A stretch of 47,591 nucleotides of DNA from Chalciporus piperatus (GCA_038093975.1 JBBPTG010000184.1:1-47591), one strand, 5' to 3'. Counted from the stretch's first letter, positions 35,376-45,965 are shown. Made by a program: numbers and translations. The notes: a model not told the origin generated them from the letters alone.

Positions 35376-36705
35376 ATGACCCAAATTCCTTCCCCCGAAT
35401 ATTTGTTGCCTGGTTGGGCTCCCCCATCTTCTGCTTCCACTTCGTTCTTGTTCGTCTCCTCCGCGTACAGTCGGAGGTGCAACCCTCGCAATCTCGAGGC
35501 TTTCTGGTATGGGCCATGGGATTGCATTCTTCAAGCTCTGGTCCACGACATTCCCAAATTCTCAGTCACGAATCAGGAGTTTTTGTGGTATGGCATCGGT
35601 CCCAACCCCAGACAGAATCCGCCCTCCGTGGAGTCGGGCCGAGAAGACGTCGAGAATCTCACCCTAAATTCCGACGGCACCTTTGCTGTTAAATCTCACC
35701 GCGGCAAATCCCAGCTCGTCGATTTTGCAATCATTCGGATGCGTTCAAGAGTCCGGGCTCCGGTCCCAGGTGACCATTGGTACTTCGTCCCACACATTAC
35801 GCACCGTGGCATCCCAGTCCTGTGTGAACTGAAACGCTCTGGTATTGACCGTCTCGCATACCTTTGTATCTCGCATGTTAACATAAACTTGCTTTGCAGG
35901 CCGCCGTACTGGCAAGTTTCTAGACAGTTTGGAGAACGCCGAGAACAATCTGTTGGAGGCGGCCGGACAAACCCTCCATCAAGCCTATCACCTTTTCCGC
36001 CGGGGTACACGTCAAAAACAGGTGCTGTTGCTTGCAGTGTCTGGTTTTTGGTGGATATACCGTATCCTACCGGAGGCGGAAGCGCGGCTGCGCAAGAACA
36101 GGCGTGCCGAGTTGTCGGCCCTCCGTGAGGCATTCAGGCGTGCCCGTCTCGAGGAAGCTAATCCTGAGGGTGCTGATCCCGCGGAAGCTAATCCTGAGGG
36201 TGCCGATTCCGAGGAAGCTAATCCTGAGGGTGCCGATTCCGAGGAAGCTAATCCTGAGGGTGCTGATTCCGAGGAAGCTGATTCTGAGGGTGCCGATTCC
36301 GAGGAAGCTGATTCTGAGGGTGCTGATTCCGAGGAAGCTGATTCTGAGGGTGCCGATTCCGAGGAAGCTGATTCTGAGGGTGCTGATTCCGAGGAAGCTG
36401 ATTCTGAGGGTGCCGATTCCGAGGAAGCTGATTCTGAGGGTGCTGATCCCGAGGACGCTGCTCCTGATCACCAACTCGAAGCGGTGGAGGCAGCACAACT
36501 CCATGGTGGCTTGGAGAGCATCACCTTCACAGAGGATGTTAAATGTGGCTTAAAGCTTCACCGCTTCGTTCCCGATGGTGGCAAACTCGAAACAAGTGGT
36601 TGGTCCGATGCCCTTGCATTTGGTACACCCCCATCCAATCAAGTTTTCCACTTGATCAACATATACTTGAAGACTGTTGCCTCCAAGCGCGGTCTTTGGG
36701 GTTAG
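35376..36705 (+). CDS. Putative PD-(D/E)XK-fold protein with acidic tandem repeats
   Basis: Model join(35376..35841,35900..36705), 423 aa, one GT-AG intron of 58 nt. The N-terminal part is PEYLLPGWAPPS, LFVSSAYSRRCNPRNLEAFW and PWDCILQALVHD. The centre has the spacing of a PD-(D/E)XK nuclease core: LVDFAIIRM (Asp116) followed after 34 residues by VLCELKRS (Glu151-x-Lys153), then a helix AENNLLEAAGQTLHQAYHLF and a strand QVLLLAVSGFWWIYRI. Basidiomycetes encode many such restriction-nuclease-like proteins without known substrates. Residues about 240-339 are ten copies of a 10-residue acidic repeat (EEADSEGADS type). A conserved-looking C-terminal part resumes after it (LESITFTEDVKCGLKLHRF, then NQVFHLINIYLKTVASK). 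Nuclease activity is an inference from motif spacing only. Confidence 0.68.
36151..36450 (+). repeat. Ten 30-bp coding tandem repeats
   Basis: Units start every 30 bp from 36151. The first four encode EEANPEGAD-type copies (unit 2 begins AEA) and the last six EEADSEGAD-type copies. From unit 4 on, a synonymous Ala codon alternates GCT/GCC from unit to unit, giving a 60-bp higher-order period. The unit length is a multiple of three and lacks stops in several frames, so overlapping frames stay open by chance. Confidence 0.95.
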
Positions 36706-37462
36706 CATCTTTCCCTCATCGACTTCTACTCTTTTGTCATGAATGAATCAAACTTGTACTTGTAATCTGTCTCCACTGAAATGTATGCCATTTGTGATTG
36801 TTGTTCGACGCTCAAGCGCTCATGCCTGAGTGCACAGTGACATCAGCAAATGTTCATGTAAGTTAGCCAGTGACGAATGTGAAACGGCGAGAGTAATCGA
36901 GTCGCCTTGACAAGGCCTGGGGACAATAACACCGGGGCAATTTTTGTGAAGAAATCTTCAATGCCAAGAGGAATTGGTGGCGAAGCCAACGAAGCTGAGG
37001 CCAGAAGGCGAGTGCGAGTGACGGGGCCCCAGGGGGATAGCACAGGTAAAGCCACGGCTCGCTCGACTCAATGATCAGCGCCTCAACAACCGCGCTCGCA
37101 CACTCGTGATGCCCTCAACATCGTCGGATGGCGCTGGACATATTCCTGTCGAGGAGATTTCTGGATTCTCGAGTTCCGGGATGAAATCGGGGCGCGCGGG
37201 TGAGTGACGTCGATGTCCCGTCGAAACGACAGATGCCAGAAGTGTAAGACTTACCTCGAGTGACAAAACAACATGTAGTCCCTCCCAGAGCGGCGGATTC
37301 CAAAGTAAAGATCAAGAAAAATGTTTGCGAGTGCGTACGCCCGCGTGACTTACCTCGTTCAATCGTCCAGATTCACTCCTCCCAAATCGAACGAAACGTT
37401 CAAGCTGTCCCAGTTGCAGTCCCGACAAGACAGCACAATCAGATATATAACCCTGCACATCT
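36706..37462. other. Intergenic stretch between convergent genes
   Basis: Holds the 3' ends of the repeat gene and of mre11. Short minus-strand frames near 37080-37320 with GTAAGT-like donors exist, but no product is recognisable. Confidence 0.35.
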
Positions 37463-40456
37463 CTAATCACTCTCGTCGACCTACACAAACCCATCAGGAC
37501 CCCGCGCCACTCAAAAGCAAACCACTCACCGTACTCGCCAACCTCCCCTTCGCCTTCGCAGCAGCAGCCCTCGGCGAACTCCTCCCCGACGGCGCAAACG
37601 TCAACGTCGCCTGCTGAGACGACATCCCACTCTTCGACCTACTCCCCGTCGCCTTTGTCGTCGCCGCCTTCTTTGCTGGTGCTTTCTTCGTTTGACTATA
37701 TGCGTCGTCAGTCCCACATGACGCGGAGGAGGACACGAGGGGGGGAATGGGGAGAAAGAGGAGAAACGACACACACCTCAACACAGCAGCCCTCGTCGTC
37801 TTCTTCGGCGCCCTCTCTTCCTCCTCTTCCTCATCGTCGTCATCCAACTCGATCACCTCCTGCTCATCCTCGTCGTCGCTCACGACGACCGCCTTTTTAC
37901 CTCTCCCCTTCGCAGGTGCCTTCTTCGCAGCAGCCGTCGTCTTCTTCGCTGGCGCTGCCTTTGCCGCCCCTCGCTTCTTCGGCGGTGGCGCTTCCTCTTC
38001 CTCCTCGAAATCAGACCCACCCACATCGACGTCCATCGTCATCGAGTCGATCGAAGCACCGCCATCAGAATCCTCCGCCCTGGCTTTGCCTTTACCCTGT
38101 AAAAGTTGCCTGTCAGCGCCCAAACGAAAAGTAGACATTTGAATCGCGCCTTGCCTTGGCTTTAGCAGTTTTGCCGGTCTTGGCGTGTTCGGCATAATGT
38201 TGCTCGTGTTCCTCTCTGATTTTGTTTACCTGTGCGAAACGTGGCATGATGGATGGGTCGAGGATCAGAGATCGGACGTACCACGTCGTCCAAGTCTTCC
38301 TCGTCCACATCCCCGTTCGCCTGTACACCTTTCACGAGCGCCCTCAACGCCGACGACACATGACTTATCCATCCCCACACCCCATCAGTCGAACCTCAGA
38401 CCTCGAAGAAACACTCACTTTGCGATCGCATGCGAATCATCCTTTTCCACAAACATCTGAATCGCATCCGACATCCCCGCCTCTCCCAACAACTGCAACT
38501 CCTGCGCGGCCAAATACTCCTTCACCAACGTATGCACCCTCACTTTGCTCAACTTTTCCGCCAAGCTCAGGTCGGGATCGTCGATGCTGAGCGTGGGTTC
38601 GTCGATGGTGACTTTGGAGGCGCGATTGGATTTTTTGGCGCGGTGGAAGACGAGGACGTCTCGCGGGTTGGCGAGGCGGCCTTGGAATTCTTGACCGAAT
38701 CGGATGGGGTTGGACATTGCACTGACGCCGGTGGTGTCGACCTGAGGTGGGGCGTGTCAAGGGGTGTTTGGGAGTGGAGTGGATGGGGATGTACCTTGAG
38801 TCGGACGAGGGGGAGCATACGCGGGAGTTCCTCCTCGCCTTCGTCAACCGCTCGTTTGTTCCGGTCGTCCCAGAGCTGATTGGCCTGCTCGATGAGCGCA
38901 TTTACCTACAAGTCGTGTTAGTCACGACGCCGACACCCTGTGGAAACAGCCATCGCAAACCCGTGATTTCAAAAACTTGGACACCGCAATCTGATCATTC
39001 ACATCAAATCCTTCCTCTTCCGCGGCCTCACTGAGCACAAGATCTTCCAACACGAACGGTCGAACCGTTCGCAAAGCTATCGGATTCAACTGAAATTCCT
39101 TGCCTTGAATTTCTAGCAACGCAACATGTCTGCAAAACAAAGTCGGTGAATCTGACACGCTCGAGTGGTACGGCAAGCACGCTAACTCACTTTTCGATCG
39201 CCTCGCCGTCGGCGAGGGAAGTTGCCACCGAGGAACCAGGTTGCGTGATGCGATACCGCTTGCCAGCAACAGGTTCTGGAACAATTCGACAATCGTGTTC
39301 GTGGCCCCAGACAACGAGATCAACGCTGTCATCGAACATGCCCTCAGGGACCGACTCTTGTGGACCATGTCGCACACTGACAGAAAGTAAACGTGCCATA
39401 TATGCGCAATGTGATGTGGCGTCGAACGAACACACGTCAGCTATAAGAAGTAACCAAGGACGAATGCCCATTCGTACCGATTTTGGTGAAGAAGCAGCAT
39501 ATTGAACCATTTGTCCTTGTCCCTGGGCATGAACATCCTCACGCGGTTACTCCGCAGTTCGAAGTGCATGCGTTGGTCTTTGACATTGCCCACGCCGTAA
39601 AGACCGAGCAAGGTCGTACCCTTGCGGAGGAGGACGGGTCGGATGGCGATGCCGGATTGGGGGGCGTCAGCGTTTGAGACGGGGAGATCGTATTTCCCCA
39701 TGTAGTTCAAGAGGCCGGAGACAGAGAGAACGTCGAGAGCACAGAGTGCTCCTTGCTAAAGAGACGAGTGAGTTGGCAGGAGGGAGTATCGGGGAGTGAG
39801 GTTTACCGTGCCGGCGCCCTGGGGGTCGTCGTGATTGCCGTGAATGGAGAACACGGGTATGCCAACGTTGAGATTCGGGTCATGGTAGTTGACCGCGGGG
39901 AAGCTGTGCACGCGTTATTTTAGAGGGGAAGTTGATATAGAGAGTGTGTTCACCTGTAGCCCTCTGCCTTTCCCTCGAGGGGGTCGCTCATGAGGTCGAT
40001 CTGGACGGGTTTGTTGCTGAGGGTGTGTTCGCGTAGGAGAGCCATGACTTGGTATAGACAGTCTCTTGATGGCCTGTTCTCATGGAACAAGTAAGTCAAA
40101 GTCACTGTGAGGTCAGCGCGGGGCAGAGTCTGGCGACACCCTACATTGACTGAGAGGGTACCCAGAGAGCAAAGGAAAGACAGAATGACCCAGAAAGCAA
40201 GAAAGGGGACTTGGACTGACATCGTGTTTTACGGCGAGCTGTAGAATTTCTCTGAACGTGTTGATTGAGTCCTGTCCTCTGATCGGATCTCGTTCTAAAT
40301 AACCAATGTGGTTGTCCGTCGCGAGCAGGATTTTTATTGTATTGTCAGGATCTAAGACGTGTTCAACGCTCGAGACGACAGGGTGAATGAATGGTGCTCA
40401 CCGACATTGCGAATGGTGGGCGGAGGTGGTACAGAATCTCGACCGCCGTCAGACAT
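37463..40456 (-). CDS. mre11: MRE11 double-strand-break repair nuclease (motif II damaged?)
   Basis: Model complement(join(37463..37480,37530..37695,37777..38096,38155..38229,38282..38363,38419..38741,38795..38905,38961..39129,39191..39376,39478..39755,39807..39903,39954..40104,40217..40351,40402..40456)), about 721 aa. MRE11 is the nuclease of the MRN/MRX complex with RAD50 and NBS1. Phosphoesterase motifs seen: [41 protein letters not shown] and [11 protein letters not shown]. The capping domain follows ([17 protein letters not shown]), then a Lys/Ala-rich and acidic C-terminus with APAKK-type basic blocks that bind DNA. Between LAVKHD and [10 protein letters not shown] the family has a VDFxLLxGD segment. 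Here it is not readable; frame is kept only with a weak donor at 40217, giving [11 protein letters not shown]. Exon 38155-38229 ends in a GC donor. The last exon encodes VDESD. Confidence 0.85.
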
Positions 40457-40732
40457 GTTCTACTCAATGTTCTGCTAGATACTCTGTGCTCGTCGTCGTC
40501 GCCGTCGATGTGCTCGTGGTCGTCAATTGACGCGACGCGTTTGAGAGTCTCACGTGGCCGTATGAGACTAGGGTAGCACTGCACAGCGTTGTATCTGCTG
40601 CGGCTCTCTTCGACCATTAGTGGTCTCCAATTTTTTTACAGTCTCAAAACAAAACTCGACGTCGACTTGAACACTCGTTGACGGTGCTAGAAGGTTCATA
40701 TACCACATTTTCATCGACACCAGCGGACCAAC
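40457..40732. promoter_or_regulatory. Shared divergent promoter, mre11 / SLC35 transporter
   Basis: The 276 bp between two divergent start codons must hold both promoters. An ACGCGT hexamer (40535-40540), inside GACGCGACGCGT, lies about 80 nt upstream of the mre11 ATG. ACGCGT is the MluI cell-cycle box bound by MBF-type G1/S factors in ascomycete yeasts. A T-run (TTTTTTT) lies near 40631. Confidence 0.5.
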
Positions 40733-42129
40733 ATGTCATCGCAAATCAAGACCCAGCAGCAGCAGCAGAACAGCCGCCTCCTCGTGGTAAGTCATCCGGG
40801 TTAATCCTCGGTCGAGTGCTGAAACAAGGCTCAGATAGGGACTGTTTCGTTCTATCTCGTAGCTGCATTGGCGGTATGTCCTAACCTCGCTCGGTGGTGC
40901 TCGATCACTGACAGTACTTGCTAGATGGTCATGGCGTATGCAGATTTCCAGTCTTGCTGATGATTCTCTTTACTGAGGACGTTTCATAGGAATAAATGGG
41001 TGCTAAAGACCACAACTGCACCGTTATTCTTCCTTTTCTCCCAGCTGTTGATCGCAGTCATTCTCTTCCTCGTTGCACACGCCGCACGAATCATCCAAGT
41101 CCCGCTCTACGTCGACGCCCAACTCATCAAGGGACTCGCACCTACTGTCGCTCTCAACGTTATCGGACTGAGGCGAGTACGTTCTGGCATTCATTCCCGC
41201 CCCATCTTACCCTCTCGACCACAGCTTCAGCAACTACACCCTCAAATACGTCGACGCCTCATTCTACCAAGTCGCACGTGGCCTTCTCCTCCCCTTCACC
41301 GTCGTAACATCCTACATCTTCCTTCAATCCCGTCCCTCCCTCCGCATCCTCATCTCCTGCGGCGTTGTCACCATCGGGTTCTTCGTGGGTATCTTCCTCG
41401 ATGCCGCCGCCATTCCTCTGCTTGGCATCGCATTTGGTGTCGCTAGCTCCGCGATCACCGCGGTTCACTCGGTCGTGATCAAGAAAGCGCTTGATGTCGT
41501 CAAGGGCAGCGCAATGAACCTCTCATGGTACACGAACCTGCTCAGCGCCGTCCTCATGATTCCCCTTATTGTCCTCGCAGGCGAGGTACCAGAGGTGACG
41601 AGGCTGTTATCTTCATCTGACGATATCCTATCTGCACCTGGCGCGATCTCACCGCTCTACACTTTCCTGTGGGGATCTCTCATCACCGTAGGTCCTCCCA
41701 TTAGCATGGATCTGCACGCTGGGATCTGGAACGCTGACAAACCTGGTAGGGCTTCCTCGGCTTTTTGATGAGTCTTGCAAGTCTGCTCTCTATCAAGGTC
41801 ACCTCCCCGATCACGCATATGGTCTCTTCCGCCGTTCGTGGCGTCGCTGCGTCCCTGCTGGGCATGTGGCTGTTTGGCGACGTCATCTCAGGGCAAGTTT
41901 CTCTGTTAGCCTAATCGTTCGCTCGCTCGCTGACTGCTTGAAATATAGAGGACGCGCATCATCGATCGCGATCATTCTGGGTGGTTCGATGGACTACACG
42001 TGGGTGAAGCACGGCGAGTCACAGACGCCCAAGTCAGGCGAGCGGGACGGGAACCGGTACGAGCGAGTAGCTCTCGAAGATATCGAGGCTGGGAAGGCTG
42101 GTTCGACCCAGTCACAAAAGCCCGAGTAA
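40733..42129 (+). CDS. SLC35/TPT-family nucleotide-sugar transporter, GDP-fucose-transporter-like
   Basis: Model join(40733..40786,40835..40873,40925..40935,40990..41172,41225..41687,41750..41892,41949..42129), 357 aa. The protein is a drug/metabolite-superfamily Golgi antiporter. About ten membrane segments are visible, starting with IGTVSFYLVAALAMVMANKW and ending with SSIAIILGGSMDYTWVKH. The stretch LSFSNYTLKYVDASFYQVAR resembles the NNLCLKYV...FYNVGRS box of SLC35C1, the GDP-fucose carrier, as does the following SYIFLQ...LISCGVVTIGFFVG. The cytosolic C-terminus is charged. Two introns have GC donors (AG/GCGAGT at 41173, GG/GCAAGT at 41893); no GT donor keeps frame there. Exon 3 is only 11 nt. 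Substrate is inferred from this box; a related nucleotide sugar or phosphate ester is possible. Confidence 0.82.
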
Positions 42130-42576
42130 AGGCGTGGCGTCGTGGCTGGTCGTGGCAGTCGGTGGTTGCGACGGTGGTACATGGATCCCGGACAAGGGTT
42201 GGACATTTGTGCGTTGTACGCGCGTGATACCCCTCAGGACGTTTTTCCTCTTGATCGTGCCGAGTCTCGATAGTCGACTTGGTTTTTTTAGATATAGTAC
42301 ATGCCATACTCAGGCTAGAGGTGACGTCGATCCTATCGCACTTGCATTTTTTGTACCAAGTTCTGGCTAGCGCTCTAGACTTTCCAGTTTTCCTCTCCAT
42401 CGAATCTCCAATGTTGGTTTGGCGTCGACGTCTAAGTTGTGTGTTGGTTGTAGGTAGTATGTTCGAGTCTATTGTGGAATGACACTTTGATCCACAACTC
42501 TAAACTCAACCTCATATGTCCACCACTACACCACCTCGTCCTCTCTCTACACACCCCAAACCACACCGTCATTAGT
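42130..42576. other. Intergenic stretch, head-to-tail genes
   Basis: Contains the 3' UTR of the transporter and the promoter of OPI10. No gene seen. Confidence 0.45.
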
Positions 42577-43397
42577 ATGTTCGGATGCTGCGTCGCAGGC
42601 CGTCTCCTCCAAACCAACCTCCAAGAAATCGACGAAACCCACGCATTGTTCGAGATCCCCGCTGCTGAGAGGGTGAATCACGTCTGTGTTTTTCTCTTGG
42701 GTACAGGTGAGCGTTTGTAGCGGTGAGGAAAGCCGAGATATTGATGCGTTGACTTGGGGAGTAGTACCTTTTCCCGAGGGGTATGGAGCGACGGTCCATT
42801 TCTTCTGGCCCGGGAAAGGGTCCCAGGTATTAGGCATGTACGTATTCGTCGTATCCCTCTTCCTTTCCATCACAGCGCTTATTACTATCCCTATCTCTAT
42901 CCCCACACACACCCCTGTCGCGCGTCGTTAGGCTCTCCAACGAAAAACCCTCCGCCATATTCCGCCTCCGATCCACCTTTTCCTCTCTCTCCAACCCCGC
43001 CTCAGGCATGGTTACTCCCTCCGCATTCACCTCTACCACCACCTCATCTAACCCAACCGGTCAAGTCACCGCGATCCTCGGATTCGCAGTCGAACCCCTC
43101 GAAACCGTCGCTGCTCAAATAGCTGCTCTCAACACCAACACCAGTATTAGTGGCGCGGGCGCAGGTGCGGGTGCGGGGATGCAAACGAAATCGCTCTCGG
43201 CGGTGGATGCAAGCGCGCTCGCTGAACGGATTGCGAAGCATTTGTTTAATTATGTCTCGGGATTCGTACCTTCGGGCATGGGTACGGGTATGGGACCTGA
43301 GAGCGTGGTACCGATGAGTGTGATAGCGAGATGGTATGAGAGTTTCGTGAACAAGGTGAGGGCGGGCGGAACGGCGTTTTTGGAGAGGGAGCAGTAA
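42577..43397 (+). CDS. OPI10: Hikeshi/OPI10 family HSP70 nuclear import carrier
   Basis: Model join(42577..42706,42765..42837,42932..43397), 222 aa. Hikeshi carries HSP70 into the nucleus under heat stress by contacting FG nucleoporins; the yeast homologue Opi10 affects inositol and phospholipid regulation. The N-terminal domain is nearly a family consensus: MFGCCVAGRLLQTN, ETHALFEIPAAERVNHVCVF, LLGTVPFPEGYGATVHFFWP, GKGSQVLGMLSNEKPSAIFR. The C-terminal dimerisation part ends SVIARWYESFVNKVRAGG. A Gly/Ala-rich loop (SGAGAGAGAG) and an extra Gly-rich insertion make it somewhat longer than typical members of about 200 residues. The ATG at 42577 starts exactly at the conserved MFG. It is cytosolic/nuclear. 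Confidence 0.93.
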
Positions 43398-45013
43398 GTG
43401 CGGGGGAGGGTGTTTGGGGAGCGAGGAACTTGGTGATGTGAAGATGAGTTTTTGTTGTGGTATGTATGGAAAACTGATGAACGTCGGATCAATTCGACTT
43501 TTGTCGAGGTTGTACCATGTTGTGTATGGCAGTTTCAATGACTTGGAAGTTACCATGGTCGTTGCTTTCAAGCGACGCTCAACGGTCTCATTTAAACCAA
43601 AGTCTGAACTTGAATGTCCTTTTAGGTCGGGATGGGCAGAACGAATAACGTTCATATTTCCCGCCCACCAAAAACAGAGAGGTCATTGTAAGTCCTCCCA
43701 ACTGTCACCAACATCAACGCGACCGTCCCGACCCCGCCGTGCGGCCATCCGGATAGAGTATATTCAACGGAATCCTCAATCACAGTTCCCCTCCTACTAG
43801 CGCTGATAATCACAAGTACAACGTCTGAAACTCTATCTTCAACTTCTCCAAATCCTCGACCCACCTCACCTCCTCCCTCGAGACTGCCACGCTGATCCAA
43901 TCACTCACCGCCATCTCTGCTACGCGTCATGAGTTTTAAGCTATCAGTGCGATGATTAAGTTATGCTTGCTCAAGCACTCACCTCTCTCAGTTGGTCTCC
44001 AAGCTCCTTGATCTGTCTCTCTCTCTGCTCTCTGCTCTCTCCCTCTTCCTCTCCTGGCGTTCTGTGTCGAGCATGTCACTTAGTTGTTGAAGTTCATTCC
44101 AGATGTCCGAAGTCCATTGCATAGCGAGGTTATTGCCATCGCCAGTGTGTATCGTGGGGCTCCTTTTTGTTGCCCTGGTTCTTGTTCTCTGTAAGTCGTG
44201 TCAAAGATGAAGATGCTCCGAGAGACATAACGTTTTCAGGCTTCTCCTCGGCCGAAAGCTGGTTAGGGGTCAAATGGCCTAATCGGGAGTTACTAGTTAC
44301 CCAGACTGTAATGTTCAGTACTATCACTGCACCGGAGTTGCAAATTGACACAGAGATGCAAACTGACTTGCATCACCTACGACAATCACACCGGAGGTTT
44401 CCTATGTTGCTATTTAGGTCGGTACCAGTCTGAACAAGATGCTTCTATTTTTTTTTTGAAAAAATTCGAGCAAGAAATGAATCTATTCGATCATTCATGG
44501 GGTAGATACACAAGTCTGAGCATTGCATGGGCCAGTGAAAGACAACAACCACACCAAATATTCTGTTATTTGCTTAGGGTGTGCTAGGGGTAGATTGGAA
44601 CATCTGGTATATTTTTCCGAGGCCCCGAAAGCAACGAGTCCGTTGTGATAAACAAAATGGCTTCGGAGGGACAAGGAGGGCCTAGGCGTGACAAGATTGG
44701 TCGGAGTGCGAAATCAGATTAGCAGAACGTCAGGGATAATTGCAATAGCACTAGTTCATGGTCTACACTGCATGCGGAGATTCAAAAATGCATCGTGACG
44801 AAGTGTGACAATCTACTCAGCATCACTCGGAGAAATTTTGCAACTCTGTGCACTTTGGACTTTTTGCACCGGCATCTCTCTGGCTCAAGAAGTTTTGAAC
44901 GGATCCCTTAGCTTTTTTTGTAGCATGGAAGGCAAGGCATTTGCCCACCTTCCCATATTTTTTTTGTAGAACCCAATCTTGAAATGCACGAGCTATAAGC
45001 TTCACACCCAAAA
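43398..45013. other. Gene-poor stretch before the right LTR
   Basis: No family motif recognised in either strand. A CTCTCTGCTCTCTGCTCTC pyrimidine tract lies near 44020. The segment TTTGCAACTCTG occurs as TTTTGCAACTCTG near 44837 and again at the LTR start near 45015, so about 180 bp before the LTR may be a partial duplication or older insertion. Confidence 0.35.
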
Positions 45014-45232
45014 TGTTTGCAACTCTGGTGCAGTGATAGTACTACGAATGTAGTAGCGAACTCGCACGAAGAATCAACCAATGAGAACAGACGGGGTTAA
45101 GTCCTGATAGATTGACTGGGGAGACAACGATACAGACGAGTCTTTATATACTACTGGCTGATGTGCTGAGTAAGGAGAGCCCTCGTAAATAGTCAGCTGA
45201 TGGGTGCGGCCGCGTGACTACGGTCCGTTACA
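45014..45232 (-). repeat. 3' LTR of a second, related retrotransposon
   Basis: This 219-bp block ends GTTACA at 45232 and shares ordered stretches with the LTR at 2206-2409, including the TATA region (TTATATAC) and GCGGCCGCGTGACT. A pyrimidine run (TCCCCCCCTCC, 45233-45243) touches its right end. Read on the minus strand this is a polypurine tract directly before TGTAACGG, so this is a 3' LTR with the element body to its right. The exact left border is approximate because the first 50 nt are diverged. Confidence 0.8.
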
Positions 45233-45447
45233 TCCCCCCCTCCAGCGAGCGTCCTAGCTCGCTCAAGCACTTGCGGTTTCCACGTTCTCCAACCCTTCTC
45301 CTTCGATGAAGTCTTCTGTGATAAAGTCTCCCGCTCCGAACGAATCTTCTTCGAGGGGTACGCCGACTGCCGCGTGAGAGTTGTGAAGAATAGGGTTTCC
45401 GAGAGTAGAGTCGCCATCGAGTTGCTCGATGATGGCCTCATCAGCAA
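45233..45447 (-). mobile_element. 3' internal end of the second retrotransposon
   Basis: Minus-strand sequence right next to the polypurine tract. One frame reads VADEAIIEQLDGDSTLGNP, then HAAVGVPLEEDSFGAGDFI and GEGLENVETASA, and stops at 45263. It could be an acidic tail of the polyprotein, though no integrase or reverse transcriptase motif is present. Upstream on this strand the element is cut off by the minisatellite at 45470, so only about 215 bp of the body remain. Confidence 0.6.
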
Positions 45448-45469
45448 CACTGCAAAAAGTCTGAAGTTA

Positions 45470-45965
45470 CTGGAATGACTGGATCAGTTAAACCAGTACG
45501 CCAATTGCTCAGTTGCCCAGTCATCCAGTCAGCCAGTCATTTCAGTAATCTCATTGGTTCATTAGCCCAGTCACTTCAGTAGTCTCAGTAGCTCAGTAGC
45601 CCAGTGTTCCAGTCATCCAGTTATCTCAGTAGCCTAGTAGCCCAGTGTCCCAGTCATGTAGTCATCTCAGCAGCCTAGTAGCCCAGTGCCCTGGTTATCC
45701 AGCAATCCAGTTGTCTCATTACTCCAGCCATTTAGTATTCCAGTATTCCAGTAATCTAGTCACTCAGTGGTCCAGTAATCCAGTAGTCTCAGTAATCCAG
45801 TCACTCAGTGATCCAGTAATCTAGTCACTCCAGTCACTCCAGTCACACAAGTGACACCAGTAACCCAGTCACCAGTCACTCCCAGTCACCTCAGTAACCC
45901 AGTAATCCAGTCACCCAGTCACCTCAGTAATCCAGTCACCCAGTAATCCAGTCACCCAGTCCCAA
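45470..45965. repeat. Degenerate CCAGT-type minisatellite
   Basis: About 500 bp built from variants of a 7-10 bp unit such as CCAGTCA, CCAGTAAT and TCAGTAGC. Order and spacing vary, with few exact copies, so it is old or spreading by slippage. No coding content. Confidence 0.9.

Noticed and set aside
36032..36553. Long overlapping open frames (plus, RKLILRVPIP type) and antisense frames (36067-36504) across the repeat
   Set aside because: A 30-bp unit lacking stops opens several frames at once. Only the frame with non-repetitive conserved flanks and a fitting intron is taken as the gene.
37075..37320. Short minus-strand exon chain downstream of mre11
   Set aside because: GTAAGT donors exist, but the product would be a short unrecognisable tail and mre11 already ends well at VDESD; likely 3' UTR or chance.
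2206..45232. The two LTRs as the ends of one 43-kb element
   Set aside because: Both are on the minus strand with the 5' LTR at the left and the 3' LTR at the right, which is the wrong order for one element; the LTRs are also too diverged, and host genes fill the interval.
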